A stretch of DNA of 64,000 nucleotides from Tetraselmis striata (Eukaryota > Chlorophyta > Chlorodendrophyceae > Chlorodendrales > Chlorodendraceae). Of this stretch, positions 33,104 to 43,942 are shown in pieces. The stretch spans positions 1 to 64,000 of the forward strand of contig VCJN01003436.1 of the NCBI GenBank assembly GCA_006384855.1. The letters are read 5' to 3'. The number at the start of each line of letters is the position of its first letter. Positions within the stretch are counted from its first letter, which is position 1. The notes under the pieces are model-generated. The model saw only the letters and a program-made list of their open reading frames with translations, made no database searches and was not told where the DNA came from. Both the position numbers and the translations under genes were made by a program.

Positions 33104-33135
33104 TAGTGTATCCAAATCTCCCTCCTATGGAGATA
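33104..33135 (-). repeat. Right terminal inverted repeat of the pogo-type element
   Basis: Reverse complement of the left end with two mismatches. It is followed by gtagtagtatt. Confidence 0.88.
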
Positions 33136-33390
33136 GTAGTAGTATTACTAGTTCTTAATATTAATATGCGAATCGCTTAGATTTCGTTCCGGTTCGACGG
33201 CGGACGAAATCACAACGTGGCGCGCCCAAAGCCGCCCGCCATCAATGCTGGCCAGTGGCCCGCCCCTCACCCAGGCCTCCTAAGCCCTGCCTCATCCGCA
33301 CGCAGTGGCCCCATCCGACGAGTATTACACACACCGGCGTCAGCCAAACACGCACGCCCCTCACGGGTAAACATCCGCGATAGGTTTCTG

Positions 33391-34982
33391 ATGCTGAACT
33401 CCACATCCACGTGTAGCCGCGTCGGCGTACCGCTGCCGCGCGGCCGTGTCCCCGTGCCGAGGGCCCGTCCCGTTGGCCGGCGCTGTGCGCTAGTGACTCG
33501 CGCGGTGGGCGAGGCCAAGCAGGGCAAGGTGGAGGTGGATAAAGAGTCGGGCCTTGCTAAGGGGCTCAAGTGGGATGGCGCCAATCTGCGCTGGGTCAAG
33601 TCCGATACCGCTTACTTTCAAGCTGTGGTGCAACCCAAGGCCGGCGCTGCGTACACGGTAATTGTCGGGAATACCTCCGTGCCAGAGATAACGTCAGTCC
33701 CTCATTGTGCGAGTGCTGCCACCAGGCAGGGCGCTTCACGTCTGATTTATTGCTCTGCTTGGGTGGCTGCCTCCCTCGGCAGGTCTGGCCAGTGGTACAC
33801 ACTGTACTGACGCAGAAGAAGCTGAAGAGCATTACGGTGGAGCAGGTAGCACGCCTTTGTTAAGGGCCACTGGCAGAGCAATATGCATAATTGCGTGCGT
33901 GTATGTGTGCTAAGGAGGGGAAGGGGGGGGGTGGCGGGGCAGGCGAACCCCTGCTGAGCGAGAACCTGCGCCGTGCCTCACAGGCTGCAAAGGAGGTCAA
34001 GTCTGGAAAGGCCATCTTGGTTGATGTGCGGGACCCATTCAGCTTTGCCAAGAACCACGCCGAGGTAGGCACTTCAGATGATCAGTCAGGCGCCACGGAG
34101 GCAGCCAGTCTAGTTACCTCATAGGCCGTGCTGGCGCTCACGGCATACCTCGACGTGCAGGGATCAGTCAATGTGCCTCTGTTCAGGGGGGTTCAGGGTA
34201 ACACCGCTTTTGACAATGTGAAGAAGCTTGTCATGGCTGGCTTTGCCATGCGTGCCACCGGTGAGCACCCCCCCCCCCCCCCCCCCCCCCCCCCTCTCCG
34301 GCGCTCCTCTTTCTTCCAGTATGTTAGGGCTTATCATTCTACATCGCAATCATTCGACTTACAACTGCGCCATTTTTGTACGTCCTGGCAGAGCGAAACC
34401 CTGAGTTCCAGGAGGATGCCATCGCAACTTTGCCTAAAAACAAGAAGATCATCGTCTCATGTGCCATCGGTGGGTGCCAGGGGTCTTAGTTATTGGGTTC
34501 AGAGCGGAGATCCGTGTCGATTAGAGGATATGCTGGATCTAAGCGCCGCACACCGCCCGCCAGGCGGATCGTTGGTGACCACCCGCACGGGTAACAAGGG
34601 CAAGGTAATCCTGCACATCGCCAGCCCATCCGCTGCTTACGCCAGATAGAGTTGATATGCAGGGGAGGCAACCCCGGGAATGCCTGTTGCGTTGTGCACG
34701 GTCCTCTGACAGAGGCGCTAAACGGCTGTGTAGGTTTACAAGGACCCCGAGCGTGCCTTTGGCCGTGAGTCGCGCAGCCTGAAGGCTTGCTACGAGTTGT
34801 ATCAGGCAGGCTACAAAAACATCGTGCACCTGGAGGGAGGTATCCAGCAATGGCGCTACCAGGTGCGTTGACTGTCCCGCTGCCAGCTGTGTCATGCAGT
34901 GCGGTACTTTTCCTTATGAGTGCATCCAGGATTCTCACGCATGCCGGATGGTGCGCAGGGATACCCCGTGGAGAGCGATTAG
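33391..34982 (+). CDS. Rhodanese-like domain protein, predicted chloroplast (STR14-like)
   Basis: Eight exons: 33391-33657, 33783-33845, 33984-34064, 34161-34260, 34392-34469, 34564-34604, 34734-34862 and 34959-34982. All introns are GT-AG and phases agree, giving 783 nt and 260 residues. The N-terminus (MLNSTSTCSRVGVPLPRGR onward) is Ser/Arg/Val-rich and lacks acidic residues until LVTRA/VGEAKQG, as expected for a chloroplast transit peptide. The rhodanese fold follows: ITVEQAAKEVKSGKAILVDV, GSVNVPLFR, ERNPEFQEDAIATLPKNKK, then IIVSCAIGG with the candidate catalytic Cys194, SRSLKACYELYQAGYKNIVH and LEGGIQQWRYQGYPVES. Order and wording resemble plant STR14-type sulfurtransferase-like proteins of the chloroplast. 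The substrate is unknown. The exon 3 acceptor (tgcctcacag at 33983) was preferred because it restores the usual EQAAKE helix. Intron 4 carries a 27-C run. Confidence 0.85.
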
Positions 34983-35805
34983 ACTTCCACAGTAAGAGTT
35001 TTCGTTTGAGTATTCAGTTGTGCAAACTATCCAGCAGACACACATGCTAGAAGGGCGCTTGCTCTGATGACAATTGTTGAAACGCCTTTAATTAAGAATG
35101 CAATTAATACATCCCGCATGGAAGCACTGGCATCTGGTACTGAATGAAGCAGACTCTGATTCTTGCTATGCGTTCATGCAGTCTTTGTTTGTGCCATTCA
35201 GCTCAGCTGGGGTGGTCATAACAGCGGCTAACGTGCAAACCTGTGCTGGCACTTTTGACTAGCAGATGCTGGTGAGTAGAAGTCGGGTTGGCGGATTACA
35301 TTGCGCACCTGCTAGCTGCTACACAGATGCATGAGCTTGTCGGCCAGGCCTGGATGTCAGTAACCAGCCGGAAGAAATCATTATTCTTGACATTGTATCC
35401 AACATGTCTTTCACGGGGAGCGGTGTCGAACGGAGCTGTCATATGGCTGCGGGATGTTCAATGTGCCTCTTGGCATCCTGAGGTTGACCATGCAAGCCAC
35501 GGCTGGCTGCATGTGGTCGTAATGAGAAGCGCAGGGGGGGGGGGGGGGGGGGGTGCCCTCGGAGACAAGCTGCGCCACATGATGGTTTCACGGCGGCTAT
35601 GACTGTAGTAGTGAGTGGTCAATGGCAGGCGGGGCCAGCCGCGCATCATGAAGGAGCGTAATGTTGGCATCGCGTACGGCAGTATCATCACGGGTACAAG
35701 TACTGATATGAACCATGTACGGCTTCTTGTCAACCGCGCATACAAGGCTGGGCGGCGGAGGCTGTTGTGAAAGCCCAAGTCCTAAAACCCTTAACACCTT
35801 GAATT
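34983..35805. other. Downstream of the rhodanese gene; no second gene seen
   Basis: Probably 3' UTR followed by intergenic DNA, with a 20-G run at 35534-35553. Confidence 0.45.
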
Positions 35806-38035
35806 CAAACCCGTTGTGCCGAACTCCGTTCAGTTCGGGGTTGTTCGGGAGTCCATGCCGAAACCGAACTGAACCCCCCGAATTCAGTTCGGATTGAAAT
35901 GCCTCGAACGAAAATCGCCCGAACTAGGGGTCACCGAACCACACCGTAATTCGGCAGATATGGCCCGAGCGAGTTACTTCAGCGTCCGTACATCCATCGA
36001 GATAAAGTGTTCTACGGTGAGAAACTTGCCGCGCACGCCCCGTAACCTCTCCACATAAGCTGCACCAGCAGCCAGCCAAATGTTCAGCACACAACACTTT
36101 AACACTTAAACGCCCAAACCTGAATAACCGGGTCCACTGTCAACCTGATATGGAGTCACCGCCCATCCGGATTCATCATTACAGCGGCGATGAGGTAATC
36201 AGCGACGTTGCCGAATCGAATGTCGAGGAGGACGCCGTCGTGGAGGAGGAGCTACATGCCGCCAGCGACAACACTAGCCACCAGGACCACCTCGTAATTC
36301 GCCTGCAAGACCATGTATTTACGTATTTACCCCGTAATCTTACTAGTATAGTGACACTCGTCTGTAGTCATTTCGTGACATACTCGTCATTAACTCCATC
36401 AGGCGCATATCACACGTCATCGCGACGCTATATATATCCGTGGTGGAGTATTTTTGCATATGCTTCTAGAAGCCCGACAACCTCGATGCTTTGTCCTAAT
36501 CCGCGATAGCGTGCGGCAGTGGCGCGCGCGGCAATGCCAGTGAGCGGGCGCGCAGCAGTGGGCGATGAGGCGCGCGGCAGTAGGCGGGCGGAATAAACTC
36601 TTTTACGTCCGGTCTCGGCCGTGACCGCCACGGCGGCGGGCCTGCTGCTCGCGGGTAGCGGAAGCGGCTACTGCATGGCCCCAACGCACATTTCCATGCA
36701 TGCATGCGCGCTTGAATGATGCTGACATCAAGAAGATGACCGACGCAATGATTGATCGCACGATGGTGGATGTCGACAACATGTTGGATCCCTTGTTTCA
36801 GTACAAAACGAAGCATGCCCACGAGGTCCTAGCAACGATGACGGACCCCCGGCTTGTTGGTGGCAAGCTGATATTCGTGGACGTTAACGCTGCAAAGCTT
36901 GGCGACCATGCGCAGACTATCATGATCGCCATTGTTCTAATCAAGCAGTACCGGGACAATGACATCATCACCGTGCTATTGGCCTTGGACGACACCATCA
37001 GAAATGGCAAACGTGCATCTAGAGGCACTGGTGGTAATGCCGTTGCTGTCCCACACTCTGGCTGTGCCCGACAGTGTTCTCACGGAGGCAGCACATGAGC
37101 AAAACGATGTAGCCACGGTCCAAAGGAAGGAGGAGAGCCACATGAAGCAAGTAGTCTTCATTGGATGAGTGGCTACGCTATGTCCGTTCGACACAGACGG
37201 TCAGGGAGAACGGTGGCTTTGCCACATGTGTCAGTCTGATGGATTGGTGGCGTGCCCACGCTTCCCAGTACCGTGCAGTATCTGAGCTTGCCAGTATTAT
37301 GCTCTGCATTCTAGCTAGCCACATAGATTGTGCGCGTGTTTTCTCTTTAGCATGTCTGGTTACCCAGAGCATGCGTAACACAATGAGAGTGGAGGTGATG
37401 ACCACACAGATCTTCATTACCAAGAACGTGGATGCTGCCGCTGAGATCCATGACATATCGCTGCAACACTACGGCGAGAGCACGTTCAACAAGGCCATCT
37501 CCGGCAACTTGAAGATACCTTCACCTGCGGAGGAGGCAAGTTCCATCTCGGCAGCATGCAACGAGGGGCTGCCTGACTGCGAGGGCAAGGCGCTCGATGA
37601 GCAGGTCACTTTGCAGCACGAACTTGTGGAGGAGTGACATGAGACATCCAACGACACTACCGTGCGCTTCAACAGAGGATGCGCCGTAAAGATGCCCTAG
37701 ATGGTTGGCCGTGAGACCGGGAGGGCAAGGGGCGTAAACACCAACACCGCCTATGATATTTTCCTTTCCACTGCAAACTTTTGCCTACAACATTTTGCCA
37801 CTGCAATTTGACGATTGCACAAGCTAGTTGTAGGCATATTCAGACCGCAGTTCGGTGGCAGTTCGGTGGCAGCTTAGACTGAACTCAGTTTGGCTCCGGC
37901 AGTTCGGACAGGGCAGTTGTTCGGTGCAGTCCGAAATGCGGTTTAGTTCAGTACGAACTTTACTCGGCCAAACTCCCTGAATCCAGTTCAGTCCGAACCG
38001 AACTCGGCCAACAAATTGAGTTCGGCACAATTATG
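35806..38035 (+). mobile_element. hAT-type DNA transposon, decayed
   Basis: The left end contains gttgtgccgaactcc and many gttcgg/ccgaac repeats (35811-35930). The right end (37840-38035) has the inverse arrangement, ending gagttcggcacaattatg. The sub-terminal repeat style matches the element at 51036-52755, whose ends are clearer. It encodes remnants of a hAT transposase. No matching 8-bp target duplication is visible around this copy, so the outer limits are approximate. Confidence 0.75.
36150..37637 (+). pseudogene. hAT transposase remnant with dimerisation domain
   Basis: Three frames in order. 36150-36509 gives an acidic N-terminus (MESPPIRIHHYSGDEVISD). 36700-37098 gives a middle part including DPRLVGGKLIFVDVNAAKL. 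37161-37637 gives the C-terminal hAT dimerisation domain: DWWRAHASQYRAVSELASI, then CARVFSLACLVTQSMRNTM. Frame changes and the AT-rich 36310-36500 segment show it is broken. The N-terminal block is also present in the deletion derivative at 51378 onward. Confidence 0.8.
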
Positions 38036-38051
38036 GTTGTGACCACTTATA

Positions 38052-40490
38052 TTGTTTTCTGCCCATGGATCGGCCGTATATTGTCCGACCTTGCTACATA
38101 TACACCCCGGCGTCCGGACCCGCGGCGGTACGCGCCATGTCGGAGGTGGCGTCAATGTGCCTCCAAGGCCGCCTGCCCAGCTGATTCAACGGCTTCTCGC
38201 CTTTGCAAGTCTTGTGACCCATGTGAAGAAGCTGAGCGCGAGCGGTGCCCCGAACGTTTGGCAATTGGCAGTCGGGGAGGCAGAGCGGCGCGCGGCGGAG
38301 CGGGCGATGGTGGACAACATGAAGGAGACTAATGTGTCAGTGCTTGCGCTGTCCCAACTTGGCGCCGGCATCTCCGCAGGGGACTCATTGCTCATCCACG
38401 GTGTCCGCCTCATCGCCGAGAAGCAAAAGCCTCATTGCTCGCACGCAGTCACCGTCCACACCGATCTTCGCAACGCTTACAAACAGGCATGGCGCCGCAC
38501 CATCATCCAACGCCACATCGATTGCTCTCCTCTCCACCCCGTCATCCCTGCGCTCATGGCCTCACTCTCCACGGATGCTTTTCTGCATGTAGACGATCGG
38601 TCCGCCCCTTTGCGGTCGCAGGATTGCGCGTGCAAGGGTGCAACATGGCACCTTTCGCCACGACGTCCTTTTGCATCGGGATTATTCACCGTGGGGTAGA
38701 GTGCAACAACACAATGGAGGCCATTTGGGGGAGGGGGGTGGGGGGGGGCGGCGCGCTTCACACTCCACGCTGACGATGGATATTTGGTGGGCATGTCGGA
38801 GCACGTCTGGCCGCCCGTCATGCTTTCCGCACGTCTATCAAGGCGTCCGTGGGGCTTGAGGTGAGCTTCGACAAGATGCACGCGTACAACGCGGACATGG
38901 ATTCCACCAGGCGCGAAGCCCCGGCCGAGATCGAATGGCCCGAGCTGGATTACCACCACGGCATCCGGGTCCTCAATGTGCCGTTCGGGTCGCAAGGGTA
39001 GTATATGCGCGGTCGAGCGGGTGCTAGGGGTCTCTGCTGATTCCTCCACGTACGGCACCGACCCCAACCCGGTGGTTACTGACTTCCGGGCGAAGCTCTT
39101 GGTGGGACGATCCTGAACCCAAGGCAGCGGAGGCGGCTACTTTGAGCGAGGATGCCGTGGCCAAGGTGCGGCAAGCTTTTCATCCCCACTAGGTTGAAGA
39201 GCGCTTGCGTCCGCCGCATGGTTACCGTCCGTGATGCCGCTTTCATCGCCTACATGAACGACATCTTGCCATGTTCATGACCGGGAACTCCGACACCAAC
39301 ACCCTCACCCATGGGTTCTTTGAACCCCAGCTTGTGTCCGCGCTTGGCCGAGGCAGCTTCGACGCAACTTCTTCCGTCCGCCAATATGATCACTTCCTCA
39401 TCAACGTTCCTCGCGGGTCGGCCAGCTACGCCGCGGCGGTGCGCGAGGTGTGGAGGCGCATCCGGGCTGCTACTGTTGGCCACCTCAGCGATGCGGACGC
39501 CCGCGAAAAGGAGCGGGAGGCGGAAGCTGCGCCGGGATCGCAGAAGGAGCTCATATCATTCCTTGCATCACATGCCAGCAATAACTCTTGTCTTCAAAGT
39601 GAGGTGTGCACTCTTCTTGTCACATGCAGGGAACGGATCTTGTTCGGCCAGCTCGACGCGGCGTCGGGCATGTGGACGGTGGCCATCCCCATTGCGCGGA
39701 CGGTCATGACTCCGCATGAGCCGCGGGAGGTCGCTACCGGGTACTTTTTCTTGCCGAGCCCATATGCATGGCCCTCGTTGGTAGTTGCGAGCCAGATCAT
39801 TCTGCCCTCGACAAAGACGTCACTGTGGACCTCTATGGCGACGCGCTCATGAGCCTCCCGGCACTTGGAGACGCTCACTGGCGCGTACAACATGATGGCA
39901 TCGATGAAGCCTTCCGCGATCTCCGTGTTCACGATATTTTGGCATCGTTGTTCGCCGGGAGGTGGATGACTCGTTCCAACATGCAGTGCTTGTCGGCAAC
40001 ACCGTACCCAAAGACGAACTCCAGTAGCTGGTTCTGGACGCATAGCTCTCCCTCCCGGCATTCAAGGTCGGGACCGGGAGCTATGATTCCATTTGGGAGC
40101 ATTACTCGCAAGAGCTTGGTGGCGGCTCGAGAGCGCGCTCGCTGCCTCATCAGTAGACGGCGCATTAGTCTGCCATCGTCATGTTGCCGAAGCTGGACAG
40201 TGCGTGCGTGGATCGCCATCGCTCACACGTGCCAGGGTGGCCCGGACACTCAGCCGGACGCGCACCACTCATCCGTCCCACCTCGTGCGGGACGATGCGG
40301 GCCGAGTTTTAGCGGCGCTTCTGTAAATCTATTACAACTGCTTGTAGCGGTACTGGCTTTTTTGTAATTCACACCAGTGCCCAGGTACCGAGCAGCCGCT
40401 CGCGTTGTATACCGCGCAAGGCAACGATTTGAATCTGGGCGATTCAATACTTTTGACGTCTGTAGTTTTGGCATACCAGTATACCAGGGC
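38052..40490 (+). pseudogene. RT element copy A (LINE-like), decayed
   Basis: Plus-strand RT remnant. The first frame (38052-38699) carries GISAGDSLLIHGVRLIAEK and the catalytic-type VHTDLRNAYKQAWRRTI. Later frames carry CIGIIHRGVECNN (about 38680) and HADDGYLVGMSEHVW (about 38770-38810), the ADD catalytic block. They continue into LGVSADSSTYGTDPNPVVTDF (about 39030-39090), SALGRGSFDATSSVRQYDHF and DVTVDLYGDALMSLPAL. G/C runs (for example 38728-38750) coincide with frame changes. The 3' tail, ttttagcggcg followed by tactggcttttttgtaattcacaccag, matches copy B. It is a non-LTR-type RT family; the clade is not assigned. Confidence 0.75.
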
Positions 40491-40520
40491 GGTCGTCGAA
40501 TAGGCGGCGCCTTTCTATAA

Positions 40521-41414
40521 GGGTGGACGAGACGGTGGACAGGTTCTAATCTAACCCGTACAATAACGTACAAAAGCATCTCGTCCGCGCGTACTTCTAC
40601 GGGCGTCCCGTATCAACTCGCCCACAACCGCGAGCGATGGACACGTTGAAATCGCCCAAAATCGCCGATCTCGCCCACCACTCAGTGGACGAGTTCCTAT
40701 AATATCAGTACTTAGTTGCCCGTACATGCACCAACCCATGCTACTACCGCGCGCCGCGGCGCCGCCCCAACATCTTTCATCTCCACGCCCGTCAGCATCA
40801 CGCGCGCTGCGCTTTTGCGTCGAGGCCGACGTCGCCTGTCGGGAGTTATGGCCGCTCCACTCCGTCGCCGAGTGCCACACACCGTCTACTACGCTCGCCA
40901 ATGTCTCGTGATGGCTGACCCGTCTCAAGATGTCCCCGTCGCATTCTCGCCCTCTGCGGGCGGTGTCCTCGGGAATAATGGTGTCGCAGCAATCACGGAG
41001 ATTGTCCGGCGGCTGTCGAAGGTGTCCAGTGACCAGCCGCCGCAGCAAGCGCCACCTAAAACCGGCTCGTCCCCTGAGGCTGCCAGATCGTCCGCGATGC
41101 GTGAATCGGTTCCTCAAGATACAATAGTGGAGAAGGAAGGGCATCTTCCAAACAGGCGCCCCGTACGGGTGATGGCGCCCTTTGCTACTATATTTCTTTC
41201 GCACCATCGATGTCACTAGGCGATCCTTAGAATGATCCTATCCCAACGAGTCCGTCACCGCGCGCGGTGCGATTCGCCATGTCATCATGTCCACTCCAAA
41301 ATCTCGTCCACCCGTAAGAAAAAGCACAGCCCGCAAAACGAGGTGGACGGGATGGATTAAACCCGTACGGTACGTTCCCGGGGGATTAGAACCCGTCCCC
41401 CGTCCCGTCCACCC
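40521..41414. mobile_element. ~0.9-kb element with long terminal inverted repeats, between RT copies A and B
   Basis: The left end reads gggtggacgagacggtggac followed by aggttctaatc. The reverse complement of the right end reads gggtggacgggacgggggac followed by gggttctaatc, then both continue with gtac-rich text. The inverted repeats are about 55-60 bp. The interior holds frames without a recognised transposase. It fits a non-autonomous MULE-like or other long-TIR element. A target-site duplication was not clear. Confidence 0.7.
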
Positions 41415-41454
41415 GTGTCGTAATAACAAGTGTTGCCTATTACCATTACCACTA

Positions 41455-43680
41455 CCTAAAACGCCGACGACATAGATATTTCATTGGTGGGCCTCCCGGA
41501 GCACGTTTGGCCGGCGCTTCACGCCTTCCGCACGTCCATCAAGGCGTCCGTGGGGCTCGAGGTGCGCTTCGACAAGATGCAGGTGTACATCGCGGACATG
41601 GAGGCCGTGCGGCGTGAGGCTCCGGCCGACTTCGCTCGAGTGGCCGGACGAGTTGGATGGCCACCACGGCATCCATGTCCTCAATCTGCCGCTCGGATCG
41701 CTAGGGAAGTATGTGCATGCCTACATGCGCGGCAAGGCGGAGGAGCTACGAGAGGAGATGAGCCAGCCTGAGCAAGATCCCATCTGCCAAGCCCCACCGT
41801 CGGTACACCCACTCACTGCACCACCACACATGGGCCATGCTTCAGCATTGCATGCAACACATGGCGGGGTATTAACTCCGCACTTGCCTCCTTTCCGAGG
41901 TGGAGGCCTTCGCGGAGGCGGTGGATGCCACCGTCCTCACGGCGGTCGAGCGGGTGCTAGGGGTCTCTTTTGATCCTTCCACGTACGGCACCGACACCAA
42001 TCCTGTGGTCACAGATTTCCAGGCGGAGCTCTTGATGGACCCTGGCCGCATGGCAGCACATGCGGCTACTTTGAGCGAGGATGCGGTGGCCAAGGCGCGC
42101 ACGCTTCACCTCTTCTCTCGGTTGAACCGTCGCTGGCATCTGCCGCATGGCTACCGCGTTTGTGATGCCGCCTTTACAGCGGCATGAATGACATCCTCCG
42201 GAGGTTCCTCACTAGGAACTCAGGCACCCCCCCCCCCCCCCCCCTGGTTTCTTTGTCCCACAGCTTGAGTCCGTACTTGGCCGAGGCCGCTTCAACGCAA
42301 CTTCTGCCGCCCGCCGGTATGACCACTTCCCCAACGATGCTAGTGGGTCGGCCAGCTACGCCGCGGCGGTGCGCGAGGCATGCGGCCGCCTCCAGGCGGC
42401 TACTGTTGGCCACCTCAGCGACGCAGCTGCCCGCGCGCGTGATGGAGCGGGAAGCTGCGCCGGGGTCGCAAAATTAAGGAGCTGACGGCATTTCTAGACT
42501 AGGCCAACAACTCTCGGCTGCTTTAAAATGAGGTGTGCGCTCACCCTGTCACACATGCAGGGAACGGATCTTGTTTATCCAGCTCGATGCGGCGTCGGGC
42601 ATGTGGATGGTGGCCATCCCCATCTCCCGGACGGTCATGACTCCGCATGAGCTGCGGGAGTCGCTGCTGGGTACTTCTTTCGCCTAGCCAATGCTTGGCC
42701 CCGTTGGTTGGGAGTTAGATCATGCTGCCCTCGACAGAGAACAACCCCGTCACTGTGGGCCTCTATGGCGACGCGCTCACGAGCCTCCCAGCTCCTTACT
42801 TGAGACGCTCACTGTCGTGTAAAGCACGACGCTATCGCAAACGCCTTCCGCGATCACTGTGTTCACGACCAGGGTATCGTTGTTCGCCGGGAGGTGGATG
42901 CCTTGTTCCAGCAAACAGTGTCTCTCGGCAACACCGTCCCTAGGGATGAACTCAAGGACGTGGTGCCGGACGCAAAGCCCCTCCTCCCGTCGCGACCGGG
43001 GGCTATGATTCCCGGAGATTGAAGTCAACGTTGCTGGAGTTCATGATTATGCGGTACGGGGTCAAGTACACTGCGGTGCCCCGGGCCACGGCTATGGATC
43101 GGCTTGAGCGCTCCTTGTTGGGCGACATACAACGGGGGCTGGTAGTGCTGGATGCGGCGTGGCACAACACGGAGCCGGGACAGGAGGGCCCTCTTCGAGA
43201 CATCGTGGATATGCTGTCGGAGTACACGGGCATGGTCTTCGGCACGGCTGGTGAGGTGAGCAAGGCGGTGCGCCGCGCTGTGCGCGGTGTCGCGTGCATG
43301 GCCGTGGATCGGGTGCCCTCTCATCGCGAGGCACTCGGTGCACCACCCGGGCTCACCAAGAGGCCTCACTCGCAGAAATTAACCCGGAGTCCTGAGTTTG
43401 CTGCGGCTCGAGAGCGTGCTCGCTTCCTCATCATCATACGGCGCCTCAAATTCGTCCGCCATCCCGTTACCGAAGCTGCACAGCACGTCCGGGGATCACC
43501 CTCGCACACACGTGCACGCGTGGCTTGGACTCGGAACCTTGCCCGCATCACTCATCCATCCCGCCTCGTGCGGGATGCGGGCCGCTTTTAGGCGGCTTGC
43601 TGTGTTGATATTTTAGTACCTACTGCTTTTAGCGGAAGGTGGAATTGTTACTGGCCTTTTTGTAATTCACACTAGTACCT
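41455..43680 (+). pseudogene. RT element copy B, 5'-truncated at the catalytic ADD block
   Basis: Starts abruptly with ADDIDISLVGLPEHVWPALH, which lines up with HADDGYLVGMSEHVW of copy A. It continues FRTSIKASVGLEVRFDKMQ, LGVSFDPSTYGTDTNPVVTDF, LPHGYRVCDAAFTAA, a C run (42227-42244) that breaks the frame, and the last frame 43019-43591 (YGVKYTAVPRATAMDRLERS to SRLVRDAGRF, stop). The tail tactgcttttagcgg followed by ttactggcctttttgtaatt ends near 43680. Loss of the 5' part with an intact 3' end is the signature of target-primed reverse transcription. Confidence 0.75.
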
Positions 43681-43942
43681 CTAGACACTGCGACTTTCCT
43701 CAATATTTTCCTTAATAGTACTGATTGATGTGCCAGTTGGCATCTCCTTGGTCGCTCAGCTCAACCAGCAGCGCCCTGCAGCAGGTGACTGGCCGCAAGG
43801 CGCGCGCTAAACTGCTCCAGGAGCCCACTAAACTCCGGCCAGCCCCGTGAACGTGGTGCCGCAGCTCTCGACAGGCACAAAATCAGCCAGCGCCAGAGTT
43901 GCAAGATCTTCTCGAGGTCGTTTGTTTTATCCACTGCCGGCC

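Larger units (their letters stand above)
29734..33135 (+). mobile_element. Pogo/Tigger-type DNA transposon (Tc1-mariner superfamily), internally deleted
   Basis: Terminal inverted repeats of about 32 bp face each other. The left begins tatctccatgggagggagat at 29734; the right ends at 33135, and its reverse complement begins tatctccataggagggagat. They differ at two positions. The outermost TA on each side fits the TA target duplication of this superfamily. The interior carries a CENP-B/psq-type DNA-binding region, part of a DDE domain and a long C-terminal extension. Most of the DDE core is missing, so the copy cannot transpose alone. Confidence 0.85.
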
